Shown: one piece after another, positions 25,054 to 37,900 of the stretch
How positions within the stretch are numbered: position 1 is the first letter of the stretch
Layout of the letters: the number at the start of each line of letters is the position of its first letter
Assembly: GCF_031877795.1 (NCBI RefSeq)
Contig: NC_133937.1
Location: 17,387,501 to 17,451,500 of the forward strand
Direction: 5' to 3'
Source of the DNA: Strix aluco
Lineage: Eukaryota; Chordata; Aves; Strigiformes; Strigidae
DNA length: 64,000 nucleotides
Made by a program: the position numbers and the translations under genes
Notes under the pieces: generated by a model
The model's database searches: none
What the model was told of the DNA's origin: nothing
The model's input: the letters and a program-made list of their open reading frames with translations, nothing else

Positions 25054-26689
25054 GGGGGTAGAAGGGCTAACTTCTGAGCTAGCATAAATTTCTATAGTAA
25101 ACATACTATGACAAGTCATTCCAAATTAATTTCTTCCTTTCCCCAGCTGAATTTGCCAGGTTATGTGCTAAAATCTTGTTTCTTGCTTTGTCCTGAAACA
25201 CTGTAGTGCATAATAAACATCAAGCCCCAGGAGGCTGTCTTACTGCTAATTTTAGACAATGAAATGTATCATGTATGTATTCATGATACATACAAATCAC
25301 CATGTATCTGGAGCACAACCTTCCCTAAATCCAGAGCGTTCATCTTGTGAAATCTGTGGTCATTTATGGAATGCAAAAGATGCACCAATAAATGTTTTTC
25401 ACTATGAGACAGAAAATGTGTTTGTTATTGTACTGACCTTGGGAGATGGATAGGAAAGCGCTTTATCCTTACCCTGCAACTTACCCACAGCAACTGGCTA
25501 TGCTTTAGGACAGGCCAGACTAAAATAGGTCGGTCTGTGTGATATGTTGATAGAAGAACCCTGGAAATTCTGCAAGTTGAGTGCCATTAATAGTCCCACC
25601 AATAGGTTATATGCCTGAAAACGAATCCTGAAGTTCGATCAGTGATTTCATTTATAATTCACTGATCTATAGATATGACAACAATCTAATTTTTGGGAGA
25701 ACTATTGTGATTGGTAACTGCCTCACCCCTTAAAAAAACCAAACCTACTCTTTATATGAAAGTAACTGGGACAGGAAGTGTGTTTGTGGGGAAATACTTC
25801 AAGAGAGAGATAAATCCTATGGAAACAAAAGGTTGTGTAGGGAGCACTGCCCAAACAGCAGATGAGCAAAAGGGTTTTGTACAATATCTACCACAAGTAT
25901 TAATATGAACAGGAGAGATTAGAAGAATCATCATTAACTTGGAACTCAAATAATTTTAAGAAACTGAGATCAAGGTAATTTAAATGAGAGTCATTTTGCT
26001 GGTGGTTATATTTTTTACTGCCTTTGCTGTTTGTTTTGCCTTTCTGTGAAAAATGCAATTACCAACAAAGGGAAAAGGCCGGGGAAGATCAGTCCCTCTC
26101 TCTGCTCTCGCTTTAGATGGCTAACAGCCTTAAAGTAGGTAGGTCCCATCCTACCTTCTCTCTCTGAATCAGCAGAGGTGCCTGCAGAGCATTGCAGGAG
26201 TTGTTGCTCAGCTCCCTGCTCCAACTTGTCCTCTGGAGGCACGCTCTCCAGTGGCTACGCAGGGAGCCTGGAGAGCATGGCCACCTAATCACTTATGTTT
26301 GGTACTTCCCATTGCGTAAGCATAGCTGGCAAATATATAGGGGAAGAGGGAATGTGGCTATTCCCAAGGTCCCAAAAAGTAGGTACGTTCAAAATAGAGC
26401 AATTTTTAAGTACAGTGAAGTGTTACTTCTAGCATGAATAAAAAAAAAGAAAACCCAACGTAGAATGAGAAGTGATTTTCAAGCTAAATCTATTTCTTGA
26501 AATATTCTCTCATATGCTGTTATTATTTCACAGTAATGCTTCTTTTTAGGGCAATATTTTACATTGATGTTAACATAGACAGGGAGGCCTTCTGAGCACA
26601 CAGTTTCTCTCACACTCTGTTTAAGAGCTCTTCCATTTTTCCATGCATTTATGCTGCACCACCGACTTCAGATATTTGATCCAGAATAA

Positions 26690-26855
26690 TGATAATGCTT
26701 TACTTTTCTTCATTCCAGTCTTTACTCAATCTTCTTTACACACATTGCTAGGGAGTAACAGGGCCTCAGGAGACAGAAAGCCCAGCCAAAACTTGCCTGT
26801 GAGTACCTGGCAAAGCTAGGACTAGAAGACAGACGTACTCGATCCTTCTCTCTCA
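26690..26855 (-). mobile_element. MIR-like SINE remnant
   Basis: Antisense MIR pattern, clearest in GAGTACCTGGCAAAGCTAGG followed by ACTAGAAGACAGACGTACTC. This parallels the AGTGGCAGAGCTGGGACTAGAA part of MIR. The 5' part (ATAATGATAATGCTTTACTT) is weaker. Confidence 0.5.
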
Positions 26856-28589
26856 TTTGAGAAGCAGCTCAGGTCGACATGGCTCTGAACTTTGGAGATG
26901 CTCTGCCTGCTAAGCTATAGCACATTTATGATTTGCGGGTTTCTAGTCTGACTTGGCTTTATTTTTTAACTTTTCATTTTCTTTTTAGGGAACCAAACTG
27001 TTCACTGGGTTTGGCAGCTGATGGCTATTAACTGTCACACTCCAATAACCAAGGGATAGTTAGAACAGCATTAAATATTTGCACTGTGCAGCAAGGCTAT
27101 ACTTCATCTCAGTACACATGAATCCCATGCTTTTTTCACACTGGAAGAAAACCCACCTTATTGCTATTCAAATCTATCTGTCTGTTTCTCTTCCCATACT
27201 ATCATTATGTATTCAAGGCCTGACAGTGCCATTGACACAAAAAACCCCTCTCACTTTATGCCAACACCAGTGACACCTGAAAAAAACCAAGACACAAAAG
27301 AATTACTGCTTTTAAAAATTTTGTTTATTTGGCCTTCATTTTCTAATAAGGTCGCTTATTCCATGTCTTTATATAAAGTATTTCTCCTGCCCTGCAAGGG
27401 TGTATGTTTTCTCTCACAGGAACAGCTTATAGATAATTCTGTATGAAGAGTGGGTTTTGGTAACTGAGGTTTGTCCATTTTGTATGTCCCTGGTTAAACT
27501 GTGAAGCTTTGTTTTGAGCACAGTTTTTTCCCCTCATCATCTTAACTGCCATTTTGAGGCTAATCTTTTAGGAAATATCCTACATAGGCACCCCTTGTGG
27601 TCCGCTTTTAAAAAGCAAAATTTATTTTGGCCTCTGCAGGAAGCGTTTAAAGCACATAATGAATAATGTTTGACACAGGAGTCAGTTAGCAGTCATTTTA
27701 GATTAACAACACTGCTCAGAAAAAAACCTTGCAGGGGATTAGACCAAGGGAAAGATGCTTAGGCAATAACCTCTGAGACAGTTGGTTGCTGAACTATTCA
27801 CAATAGACATAACTATCTCTGAAGGTCTTAAGTGTGAGAATTATCTTCAGGAAGAGAACAATGAGTTAGTGAGATATAAAACAATAGGCTCATGCTCTAA
27901 TACAAGCAGTTAGCACTGCACATGTTCACTTCTCATTTAATCTGCAAGACTTTCAGATAGTAGCAGTTGGTGCCCAAATTAAGACTTCCCCTCTCCCTTT
28001 GATCTTATGTAAAAACTAATGAATTGTATAATCTCCAACACCTCTGAAATCCCGCTGGTTAAAGGGAAACTATCCCTACCTTTCCCATGCCTGTCTCAAT
28101 TCACTAAATGGGAGCTATATTTAACAGCAGGCCAATCACATGATCGCTGAAAAGGAACAGCACAAGGATCTGTAATCCTAATGCTCTAGAGCTGTGATTG
28201 CTATAAATCCTTTGCAGAACGATTTCCTTTAAATCCCAAACATGTCATCACACTTTTAATTAACATTTCTTTATGAAAACTGTGGATAAGACCCTTTAAA
28301 TTAAAGATTGTTCCCAGACTTGTCATCTTAAAACAGTGTGCATTTCTATTGTCATTTTCATGTAGCATATTTTACTTCACCTTATAAGTAAAGCTTTTTT
28401 CCTCTCCTTTCCCTGCCTTAACCCTCAAACAAGTAGTAACAGCTAGCAATATTTTTTAAGGGTAAACAAATAGCTTTAAATTAGTTCATGTACAAAAGGG
28501 AAAATTCAAATAATCAAAAGACCAGCAGTGAGTACAGAGATGTGGCCGATACTGCCCTACTTGAATTCTTATCACCTTCATCTCTTTTA

Positions 28590-28725
28590 CCATCTAATTG
28601 AGCTTACCATCTTCCTTACAGAGAAAAAGAGATTGAGAGAGGAAAGTGATCTGCTCAAAGTAACAAGTGGATCACTTGCAGAAACAGAAACATAACCTTT
28701 GTTTCCTGATTCCTTGCCTGTTGAT
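28590..28725 (-). mobile_element. MIR-like SINE remnant
   Basis: Antisense pattern TTACAGAGAAAAAGAGATTG, then GAAAGTGATCTGCTCAAAGT, then AGAAACAGAAACATAACC. This is the well-known series ending in a feature that resembles 'gaaactgag...cttgcccaaggtc'. It overlaps a 77-codon plus-strand ORF that I do not regard as a gene. Confidence 0.6.
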
Positions 28726-29345
28726 CTCACCAGCATTGCTACCCGCTTCTGTGGTACTAAAACAAGCCTAAAATGCATGGTGCTGGGCACAGGAGATGCA
28801 GTCATTTCCAGCGAAAAGGAAGAGTTTTATCTGAGTGAGGGTGATATGCTTTGGCTAGTGGCTGGTAGGAAATGGATTTCCAGTATTTGTTTTCGTGAAA
28901 GTAACCCAGGTAAGAACTCTGGGTTTGAATGATGGCTCAAGCTCAGTGACAGACTCACTTCAGTTATCCCATCTGGGATCTGAGACAGTGGCACATGTCA
29001 CTGGCAGACAACTCTTTCAGTGACGTTTTTCAGGAACACCAGTTTTCTAACACGCCTCTGTGTGGAATAAGCTGGTAGAGGACCAAAGACAGAGGAAGAA
29101 TATTTGCGAGAGAGAATATTAAAGATGGCACCATTATCCATTATATAGATAAAAACCCCTTCATCAGTGAGAAGAAGGAAAGAAATACAGATCCTGAAAA
29201 GAATCCAGAATGAAAATGTCAGGCAATTTGACAGCACAAATTGAAATTATTTAGCATGATGGCAATATGTTTCTAAGTATCTATACATCATCCAAGAATA
29301 TCCATTGACAGATATTGGAGAAATAATGAATGACTAAATAGAATG

Positions 29346-29440
29346 GGTCAGACTCTGATGCCCTTCCATGAATTGGGTAGTAGTTTATTCCTCAGCCGCT
29401 CCCACTGGCTTCAAATTATGCTTTGTAGCTGACACTCAAG
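29346..29440 (+). repeat. Ancient sauropsid/amniote interspersed repeat copy
   Basis: TCAGACTCTGATGCCC, then GTAGTAGTTTATTCCTCAG, then CTCCCACTGGCTTCAAAT follows the family pattern 'cagactctgatc...tagtaccttactcc...agtcccattgacttcaat'. This family is common in bird, crocodile and turtle DNA. Confidence 0.45.
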
Positions 29441-30791
29441 AGCCAAATGTCAGGAGCTCAAGCTCACCAAGCACGTCAGTGGAAAAGCTCAGAAGGGAAC
29501 CTCTGCTTTGACTCTCTTGCATCCTGAATTGAAAACAAGGAATAGCCTAGAGAAAGGAAGAACAACCCCCCACTATGGTATGACTACCTTCCTTTACATA
29601 TCCTCCCTTCCTTTACAGTAGTTATGCTCTCTTGTAGTTTCATTGGTAGAGTGAAGAATGTTTACATATTTATATTTTGTTTTAAATGGGCCATAATTAT
29701 CTGGCCAGGACATTGATAAAGTTGTTTCAAAAGGAATGGAAAGGGTCATGGATACAGATCAAAGGGAACAGTAAATTTAACCACTAGACCACTGGAGTTT
29801 TCCTTATTGACAGCCAAATTCATGAAGTAAGCATATGTGACCATACATTAAAAGCAAGGACTGCAACACATCCTTCCTCGGCCTGTCAGCTTTTCTTGAT
29901 TAAAATATATTGGATGGATATCTCAAGTTAAAGAATTAAAAATTAACCATGAGATGTAAAAAATAACATTCTTCTGATCGACCCATAAAACCTGAAGACC
30001 ATGCACACTGTAGCCTCTTTCAGTTTTGTTTGCAGTTCCATTTTCACTCCAATATATTCATTCTTCTTCCTTTCTCCTACGCTAGAACATGAGAAATGTC
30101 AAGTCCAAAGCTCTTTTGAGAGTAGCACTATGAAGAAACCAGACAAGTCTTATTTGCACAAAGCTGTTCATGAGTAGGTCCACAGATAGACACGGCCTGT
30201 ACATGCAGCCTTCTTCAGATAGAAACTGTGAGCTTGAGTCCTTGAAGAACAGACCATGCTTATGATGCAGTGACCTGTGCTTGTGACGATGGCCCCATGA
30301 GGATTTTCAGAAGCGGCTGGTTTGAAGCTCCTTGATGTAGTTGCAGGGATCTCACCAGGTGATCTCTAAGACGAGAGAGCCTGCTGTCCAATGTATCAGA
30401 GTGGATGCTGGGCCAAACAAGCAAATCGGGATCATAGCCTTGATTTCTCCACATGGTCTTTGCAATACACAAACTGATATAACAACATCCTAACTCTGTG
30501 CATCCCTTGTTCCATTCTATGCAGTAAAGTGCAAAGCTTGCACTGATGAACCCTAGCCACTAATTTTTCATCATTCCTGTGGTACAAATACCAACCTGAT
30601 GTTCCTTCCCTTCCTTACTGCTGAGATCACCCTTGAACACCCACCTGGACACTGAAAGTCACATATAAAATGGTGAGCTCTAGTATGGACTGTGGGTTAA
30701 GCACCCATTTCCTGTTCCCACTTCAGTACGATACATGGAGGAAAGCTGAACACATACCAGTGCAAAGCCAGGAGTTACTGTATGACAATTT

Positions 30792-30797
30792 TTTATT
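30792..30797 (-). terminator. ADK: Candidate distal poly(A) signal of ADK (AATAAA)
   Basis: TTTATT on the plus strand reads AATAAA on the minus strand, about 1.03 kb after the stop codon. The following minus-strand sequence includes a T/G-rich stretch (TATGTGTTCAGCTTTCC), as expected downstream of a cleavage site. Confidence 0.5.
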
Positions 30798-31350
30798 TAT
30801 CAGTATCAAATTACATAGCAAAGTAATGAATGCAGTGTCAGATCACCTCTTTGAATACTGTAAATACAAACAAAATCCACCATATTGCTTAATTATCCAA
30901 AGTAAATTAAAAGTTTAAAAATGTGCGTTTCAGAGATTCCGTTTGGCATATCCTGTCAATATATCCTGCATAAATATTTCTGTACCTCATTTTCACTATG
31001 TGTACCTTAATTAAATACAGCCTCTAGAAAGCTCACATGGAGGAGATAAGATCTATCTGCATGTTTATGTTCATCATCAACTCACGCATCTGCCCTGAAA
31101 TCACTGAAAGTACCTCTGCTAGCTCACCTGACAGATGAATGTGACTGTGCATAGAGTGGCCAGACCCTTCTCTCACACAGTGCCAGACCCAAAGCTACTG
31201 GCATCAGTGCAAGATGACCGAATGCATGGCATCAGCTTCAGATCAGGTCCTTAAATTATGGGCAAAATAGCTATTCACTTTCATGGAAACTGGGCTGGAT
31301 CTGACAGCCTGGTCTTGTACACTCAAATATATAAGGAAATTCTTGGGACA

Positions 31351-31425
31351 TTTACACCGCTCTCTACACTAGTGTGACTCCACTATACAGAAAGAACAAT
31401 TCCTGGTTTATAATGTTAAGTGACA
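31351..31425 (+). repeat. Ancient repeat copy inside the ADK 3'UTR
   Basis: ACACTAGTGTGACTCCACTA followed by ATTCCTGGTTTATAATG matches the pattern 'cagtgtaactccattgac...actcctggtttacac'. It is antisense to ADK and lies between the two candidate poly(A) signals. Confidence 0.4.
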
Positions 31426-31509
31426 AATAAAGTCAAGTCTGTTGATTTCATGTAAGTTGAGCAGGATTTGGCCACAGCTGGATACAAACTAGATAATTTA
31501 ACAAAGTAT

Positions 31510-31515
31510 TTTAAT
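31510..31515 (-). terminator. ADK: Candidate proximal poly(A) signal of ADK (ATTAAA)
   Basis: TTTAAT on the plus strand reads ATTAAA, the commonest variant signal, about 310 nt after the ADK stop codon. It would give a short 3'UTR that lacks the ancient repeat at 31351-31425. Hexamers like this are frequent by chance in AT-rich DNA. Confidence 0.25.
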
Positions 31516-31824
31516 GGTGTTAATCGGCAGTGTCATTTACATGGGACTTCCTTATAAACTGTGTAAATAGAACAATTTTTCCTGATGAATGAGAGAATAA
31601 GCTTCACTTAGCACTGTTTCCAAAGTTAAGATTACTGAGACATTGTAGTGGTATGAAAAGGAAAACACCATAGAAATACCTATTTTGTTTAGAATACAAT
31701 GAACAGAAGTACAGAAGCGTTGATGCAGGTAATTGGAAAGGTGAGGAAAGGGAAGGAGGAAAAATGTAGGCAGCAATCCCATGGCAACATGGGAGTTACT
31801 CTTGATCCCTCCAATTCACCAGTA

Positions 31825-31995
<171 letters not shown>

Positions 31996-34900
31996 TTAGG
32001 TTTTTTGGGTGTATCAGTTTGTCACAGGTCAAAGCACTGAAATACTGGCCTAACTGTATGTACAGAGGTAGCCTGGCTAGTTTAAATTTAGTATTGCGCT
32101 TGAGTGACCTGCTGCTGTTATTTCTACCTGAAGTCTCCATTTGGTAGCTTCAAGTAAATTAAAGATTACCAGGACTGGTCTTTATTAGTGCCCTCAAAAT
32201 GATTCTATCAGACTTCTTGCTCTCTTATTTTCCAGAGAGAACTGCTGATTCCTCAAATACCATTTTAAAAACAAAGAAGCAGTTTTCACTGCTGAAGAGA
32301 GCTCCTTCTGTTCATACTGGCTATGGCTACAGCCCCACACAACTGTCACTCTGCAAGCTTTCCGCAAAAAAAGAGAAAGGCACATAACAAATAAATGTTA
32401 TCTATATTCACAGTTACAGGTGTTCACAATGAAAAGAAGGTGAGAAATTTTTACATGATGAAGAAAGTTAGATGACATCTATTGCCCTTGATTATGGGAA
32501 ATGTAACCTAAGACTTCAGAAACAGTGGGTACCTCTTAGCATGTTCAGATACCTATATAAACAGCAAACCGTATGGAGAACGAAGCACCTCTCAGAACTG
32601 GGGCACTTGGTTAACTGCTTTAGCTAACAAAGCCCTAGCAGGAATGGCTTAGAAAACCAGAAATCATTGGGAGCTGAGTGTTTTGAAAACCAGATCAGCT
32701 CTTTAAATGAATATAGAGCAGGGAGTCCTGAAAAGGAGATTATTCATAGGTACTTGGAAAAGTTAAGTACAAGTGGCACCAGAAATTTTATCGATTGAAT
32801 CTTTCACTTCTGAAACATTTTGTCTTGACTGAAACTATTGTGATTGAAAGCATGACAGAACTTATGGCAGAGGTGAAATACGTGTTTTAAATTTGGAAGA
32901 GGTTTTCAAGATGTGAAAAGTAAACTTAGTATCTTATAATTTAAACCTTCACTCTGTCATTCTAGAGGTAATATTTTATTCACTTTTATCCTGTTTTTAA
33001 TATGTTTCAGATGTATCTCTCTTCCTCATCCAATCACAGAAGGAAAGTGAGGCTTGCCCAGGAAAATCAGAATTCTAGCAAGCTGAAACATGTTCTTTTT
33101 AAAGCTTTCATCCACCATTCCAAGTTCCTGTGTCACGTTCTGACAGGTCTTGGGCCTTGACAGTACAAATCTAGTCTTGAAACCCTGTCTCTTATGAGTA
33201 CTACGTAGCTCATAGGTACCAATTTCTGACATATTACAAATTTTGATTCAAAGATGGTATGTTTTGCTAGCTTGCTTTCAAATACACTTTCTCTGTTCAG
33301 CTTGGTTACTATTGGAACAAAGACTCGATATTATATTGTGATGCTCTTATTTTACATGTGCTCCTTTTCTAAATATTTCTTTCAGTGGCACGTTAGAGCA
33401 TATTTTTAGAAGATGATAAAAATATTTTATCCTATGTAATAATGTCTGCTCCTTGAAGATTAAAAATCAGGTCAACCATGAAATATAAGGTTAGATTAAT
33501 GAAAGATAATACTGGTAACCAACAGATCCTGTTTTCATGAATTACCAAGATCTATCTTGGCTTCTTGGTCATGACTGATAGTGAAAGGAAGCCTAGTTGA
33601 TGCATAGTTTTCTCTAAACTGCACTGAATGGGAGAAGAGTTTAAAACTACTAAATCTATAAATCAAATACTTTTCATCGGAATAGGGAGGCCATAGAAAG
33701 TAGGCGTTTTAGTTGACAGCTAGGAGAAAACTCGTACGTTTCTGACACCAATACTCTTCTAGAGAGCTACATACTAGCTGGAATTTCACAGATATTGACT
33801 GACACTAGCTGGGAAAAAATGACTGCTTCACCAACAAAAGTTAAGTCCATAAGCACAAGTGGAGAAGACAGGAATTTTCAGTATACAAAGATGAGAATCT
33901 GAAACACGAAGAAATTGTGCTGTGAGTGCTATCACTGATGGCAGTCAGGGGATGACAGACAACACAACTGTGGCAGGATGGTCCAGCTGTAATAGTTGGG
34001 TAACAGCTGAGAAATTCAAACAGCATGCCTGGCAGAAATCAGACCATTTCTGAATAACGAGATGAAAATGGTCTGCTCTCCATTAAATTAACATGCATTC
34101 TTAGGAGAAACTTTCTTGGATACGTGGAGAATGTCAATCATTAAATTTAAACTGCCTGGGAGGCAGGAGCTTGCCAGTGTGCTTCTGGGTGGTTAAAACT
34201 TGAGAGCAAGTTGTAACTGTATGTAAAATGAGGCTGTTAAGAGAGTCCATTTCTGACTCAGTAAGTATTGAAGATGCACTGGGCAGGCCTCCAAAGGCAA
34301 ACATGAGGCTAGGTTTTGTGCAGAGCATGAATTCAGAGAGGGTTTTATACAAGAAAGAACAACTGTCCTCTATGCTTATGATCAAGGCATCAAACATATA
34401 TGAAGAAAATCCAAGGAGCAAAGGACCATAAAACATGAATTATTTTTCAGTACCAACTAGACTGAGACTGTCATCACCTCCCAAGCTCACTGTAGTTTCA
34501 AGCTAGCATGTATCTTTTCTCTTCAGTGAAGCTACTTCATATTTATTCTGATCTAAGTGAAAGCAGAATCAGGTGAAAAAACATCCTTTTCTAATTGGGG
34601 ATAGAAATGAGAGATCTCTGTGAATTCAGAGTGGTGGAGAAATGACATTAAGTACAGCTGTCATATAAGAGATGTAGAAACTGCAGTGGGGAGTTTGCCC
34701 TCAAACCATTCTTGTCTGTTGAGTTTCTGTTAAAAGGTATGTGTTTCATAGATGAACTAGAAATAGCAGTATCTGACACAATATCACATCGAATGACAAT
34801 ACAAACACACATATCATAAACACAGAACTACATCATATACTAAGACTAGGCAGTTGGCAAAGCAGACCCCGAGGGAACACCAGAAAGCAATGTTGTTTGA

Positions 34901-37900
34901 GCAGAGAAACAAAGAGCTCTATCAGGTTGGCTGCCTTAGCTGCAGAATGTTCTTTTTAGTTAATGCAGTAAAAAGCAACATGGTCAGAATATAATTCAGA
35001 GTTTGCCTCCTCCAGTGTATAAGGTACTGTGATGCAAACGCCATGAGTCATACTCTCAAGGCATGGATTCAGATCTTCAAGTTCCAGCTGAAGAAGTTAC
35101 TGCCCCATCTGTTTTTCACCATCCTTCTTTGCTGCTTGTATAACCTGATGCTCTGTCAAAATGAGCCAGATTAGTTTAAACAGTAAGCTGTTGAATGGTA
35201 TATCTTTGCTAACCCAGCTGATTTAAACTGAAGTGGGTTAGTGAGTATTCAAACAGCTCTACCAGTGAGCAGGGCAGTGAAGGGAAGATGATAAGCAGTG
35301 GAAGGCTGTAATCTCTTTAAGGTGCCATGACTGGAAATGCAAGAAGATAAGTGAACATGGCTTCAGACTTACTTCAAACTCCTCCTACAATTTCACAGAC
35401 AGAAAGGGCAGGATTGAACTCCGATCCTGTATCACAGGCTCAGGATCACAGAACTAGATTATCCCAGAACATAAGTAGCTCAGCAACTATTTTAACTTCT
35501 GCCATGGCCTGAACTAGTTCCTAGCTATCACTGGACTGGAGTGCAGAACGGAGTAGTATAGTTTGGCCACACCAGACAACCTCACTTCATGTATTTTACC
35601 AAAACAATGTCAGGCAATACTACCATCTTCTAATTGCAGCCATTCTGCACTAGCATTTCTACACTGCTGAAGCTGTGGATGGTGTTACACGCATTGTGTA
35701 CCACTCTCTTCACACTAGAACACAAAGGCAAGAACCAAACTCAAGGCTTTCCCACTTGTCTGCCTCCTGCCCTGACATTCAAAGTATTTATTGTTTCTGG
35801 AGTAAGAGAAATGACAGTTGCAGGATGCCTAGTAGGCCACCTTGCTGTAATTAGCCATCTTGGTAAGCTTTCAGAGTAGACTGGGATGCCTTTTGTCCCT
35901 CACAGGCATGGATAGCCAAGTAACCACCTTGTACCTAGTAATGATAAGAACTTATTTGGAACTCTGTCCAATTCTTCCCACTTACTCAGCATCTTCCTAG
36001 AAAGCAAAGACAACTTTGCTTCAAAAGTTGCTTTAAACCTTGGAGTGGTACAAAATGTATTTGCATTCCCAGATTGATAGAAGTGATTATAACATACCAA
36101 TAGCTATTTTGGGCCCATAATTATTTCTTTTCTGCTTAGTAAAGCGTCTCTGAAATCGCTTTGCTCTGAAAAGTGTGCCTGAAATAATTAAGAGTTAATC
36201 TTTATTATCTCCAGCTTCCTTACTACATATGCTCAAAGACAATGTTTATAATTGTTAGGTCTGCAAACAGAATGAGGAACAAAAAAGACAAGTTGCTTTC
36301 TTCCTTTTTGTGCTCACCACCAAATGAAAAGTTCTGAAAGCCAAGTGCCAGAAGTGGTGCTTGAGCTTCAAAATCCAGACTCAAACCAAGGCCCTCACTG
36401 AAACCAGCTCAAGTCTCTTTGGGGATGTCAATATAAGTCTGAAAAGACAGAGCAAGACAGTCCACTGACTGACACAAAAGGTGTTGTCTTTGTTACTTCT
36501 AAGAGCTGAGTAGCACTTAAAAATCGTTAAAGGAGAATCAAGTTAATTTTCTTGTGGCCATCAAAATAGACATTTCAGAGGCAATTTCATCGAAATCAGT
36601 GATTTCTTTGAAAGTTTTGTTTCCAGATTATCAGTGGTAATTCTGAATGAATGCCTAGCAATAGTGAAGTTGGATAGGAATGTGGGAGTCCAATAGTGGA
36701 GATTTTAAAACAGTTCTGGTCTGCTTTGGTAATGGTTTAAACAACACTTAAAAACAGCTCATATTGAAGCCAAATGTTTCATTTCAAACTGTACACTTGA
36801 CAATTAATTTTAATGACTGTTAATTACTAATGCTGGCTGGAAATCCGTTTATAGCCTCCGACACCCAGCTCCCCCACTACTCGTCTTTCTGCAGTTTCTC
36901 TCACACTTCCAACCTTTATAAAATGCCCAAGGCAAAATTCATGTATTTTTTTAAATGCAAGAGAGAAAAGCAGAAAAAAAGCAATTATCATATGCATTAA
37001 TTATAAACAATTACAAGCTGACCCTGAGTCAAAGCCCCTCAAAACCTTTTTGCTACGTGATGTTCCCAGACAATCCTCCTCTTCCAGCTGGACCCCGAAG
37101 CACCTAATATAATCCATGCTAGCCCAGCCATTCACCAGCAAAATTGTCCCAGTCACAGAAAGGATCATGAACAGCTGAGCTGCCTCCTCTTTTTTGTATT
37201 TAAAGTTTCTACAGCTTAATTTGTGAACTGCCTTTTTTAAAATGGTGTTATTCCACCATGGGGGACAGTTGCAAGCACCTTTTCACACTCTTGTTCGTAA
37301 ACAGCATTTATCACAGTTGCTCGAACGCTCATCTATTTTTATGTGATCCCACTAGCTTTTCAGGCCAGCAGTGTGGGAAGATGCAGTTTTCAAGAAAGAT
37401 TACCCTAGCAGTTTAAAGCCTTGTAGCTGATATGACTGAGGTTTTTTTGGATGTCTTTTAGTGTCGCTGGAGTGGGCTAATGTTGTGGTAGCACAAGTCT
37501 GGTCAGTTGTAATCAGGTGGTTAGCAATGCTGGTGCCAAGAGCCAAGCAGCCAACCTAGATTTTGTAAAAGATGTTGGCATCAAATGATTCCACGATATA
37601 GTCACTGAACGACCGTACGTCAACATGCTGAGGTTTCTCTTTTTTTAATTTTGTGGCAGATGGTGGATATTACAGCCAAGAACTGTGGTAAGCCAGAGGC
37701 CCTGCCCATTGCTATCAAACCGACTGTTGGCTATTCTAAATGGAAACGTTTTTGATTAAGGGTGGGATTTGGCTTCTGTTTTCATGTATTTTGGCACTGT
37801 GGTCTGACACATTAGACTTACAGCATATAAGACAAATTAAATGTAAGCATCTTCAAATACATTATACTTCTCAACCTTCACACACCTTAGCACTTTCTCT

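Larger units (their letters stand above)
4661..30791. other. Intergenic interval between the CpG island and the ADK 3' end
   Basis: About 26 kb with no recognisable exon, RNA gene or retrogene. Contents are MIR-like SINE remnants (8.3, 13.8, 14.4, 26.7 and 28.6 kb), simple repeats, a pair of GC-rich degenerate repeats (16.7 and 19.6 kb), an ancient repeat near 29.4 kb, and AT-rich unique sequence. If KAT6B and ADK are the flanking genes, the interval is several-fold shorter than I recall for mammals, consistent with a compact avian genome. Confidence 0.6.
30792..31824 (-). other. ADK: Probable ADK 3'UTR
   Basis: Sequence between the ADK stop codon and the first canonical minus-strand AATAAA. 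It has no competing ORF of note. Its length of about 1 kb is plausible for ADK. A diverged ancient repeat (31351-31425) lies inside it. The 3' boundary is inferred; a shorter form could end near the ATTAAA at 31510-31515. Confidence 0.6.

Noticed and set aside
28699..28932. Plus-strand 77-codon frame with a plausible looking sequence (MFPDSLPVDLTSIATRF)
   Set aside because: It overlaps a MIR-like SINE remnant, has no homology I recognise, and lacks flanking exon signals.
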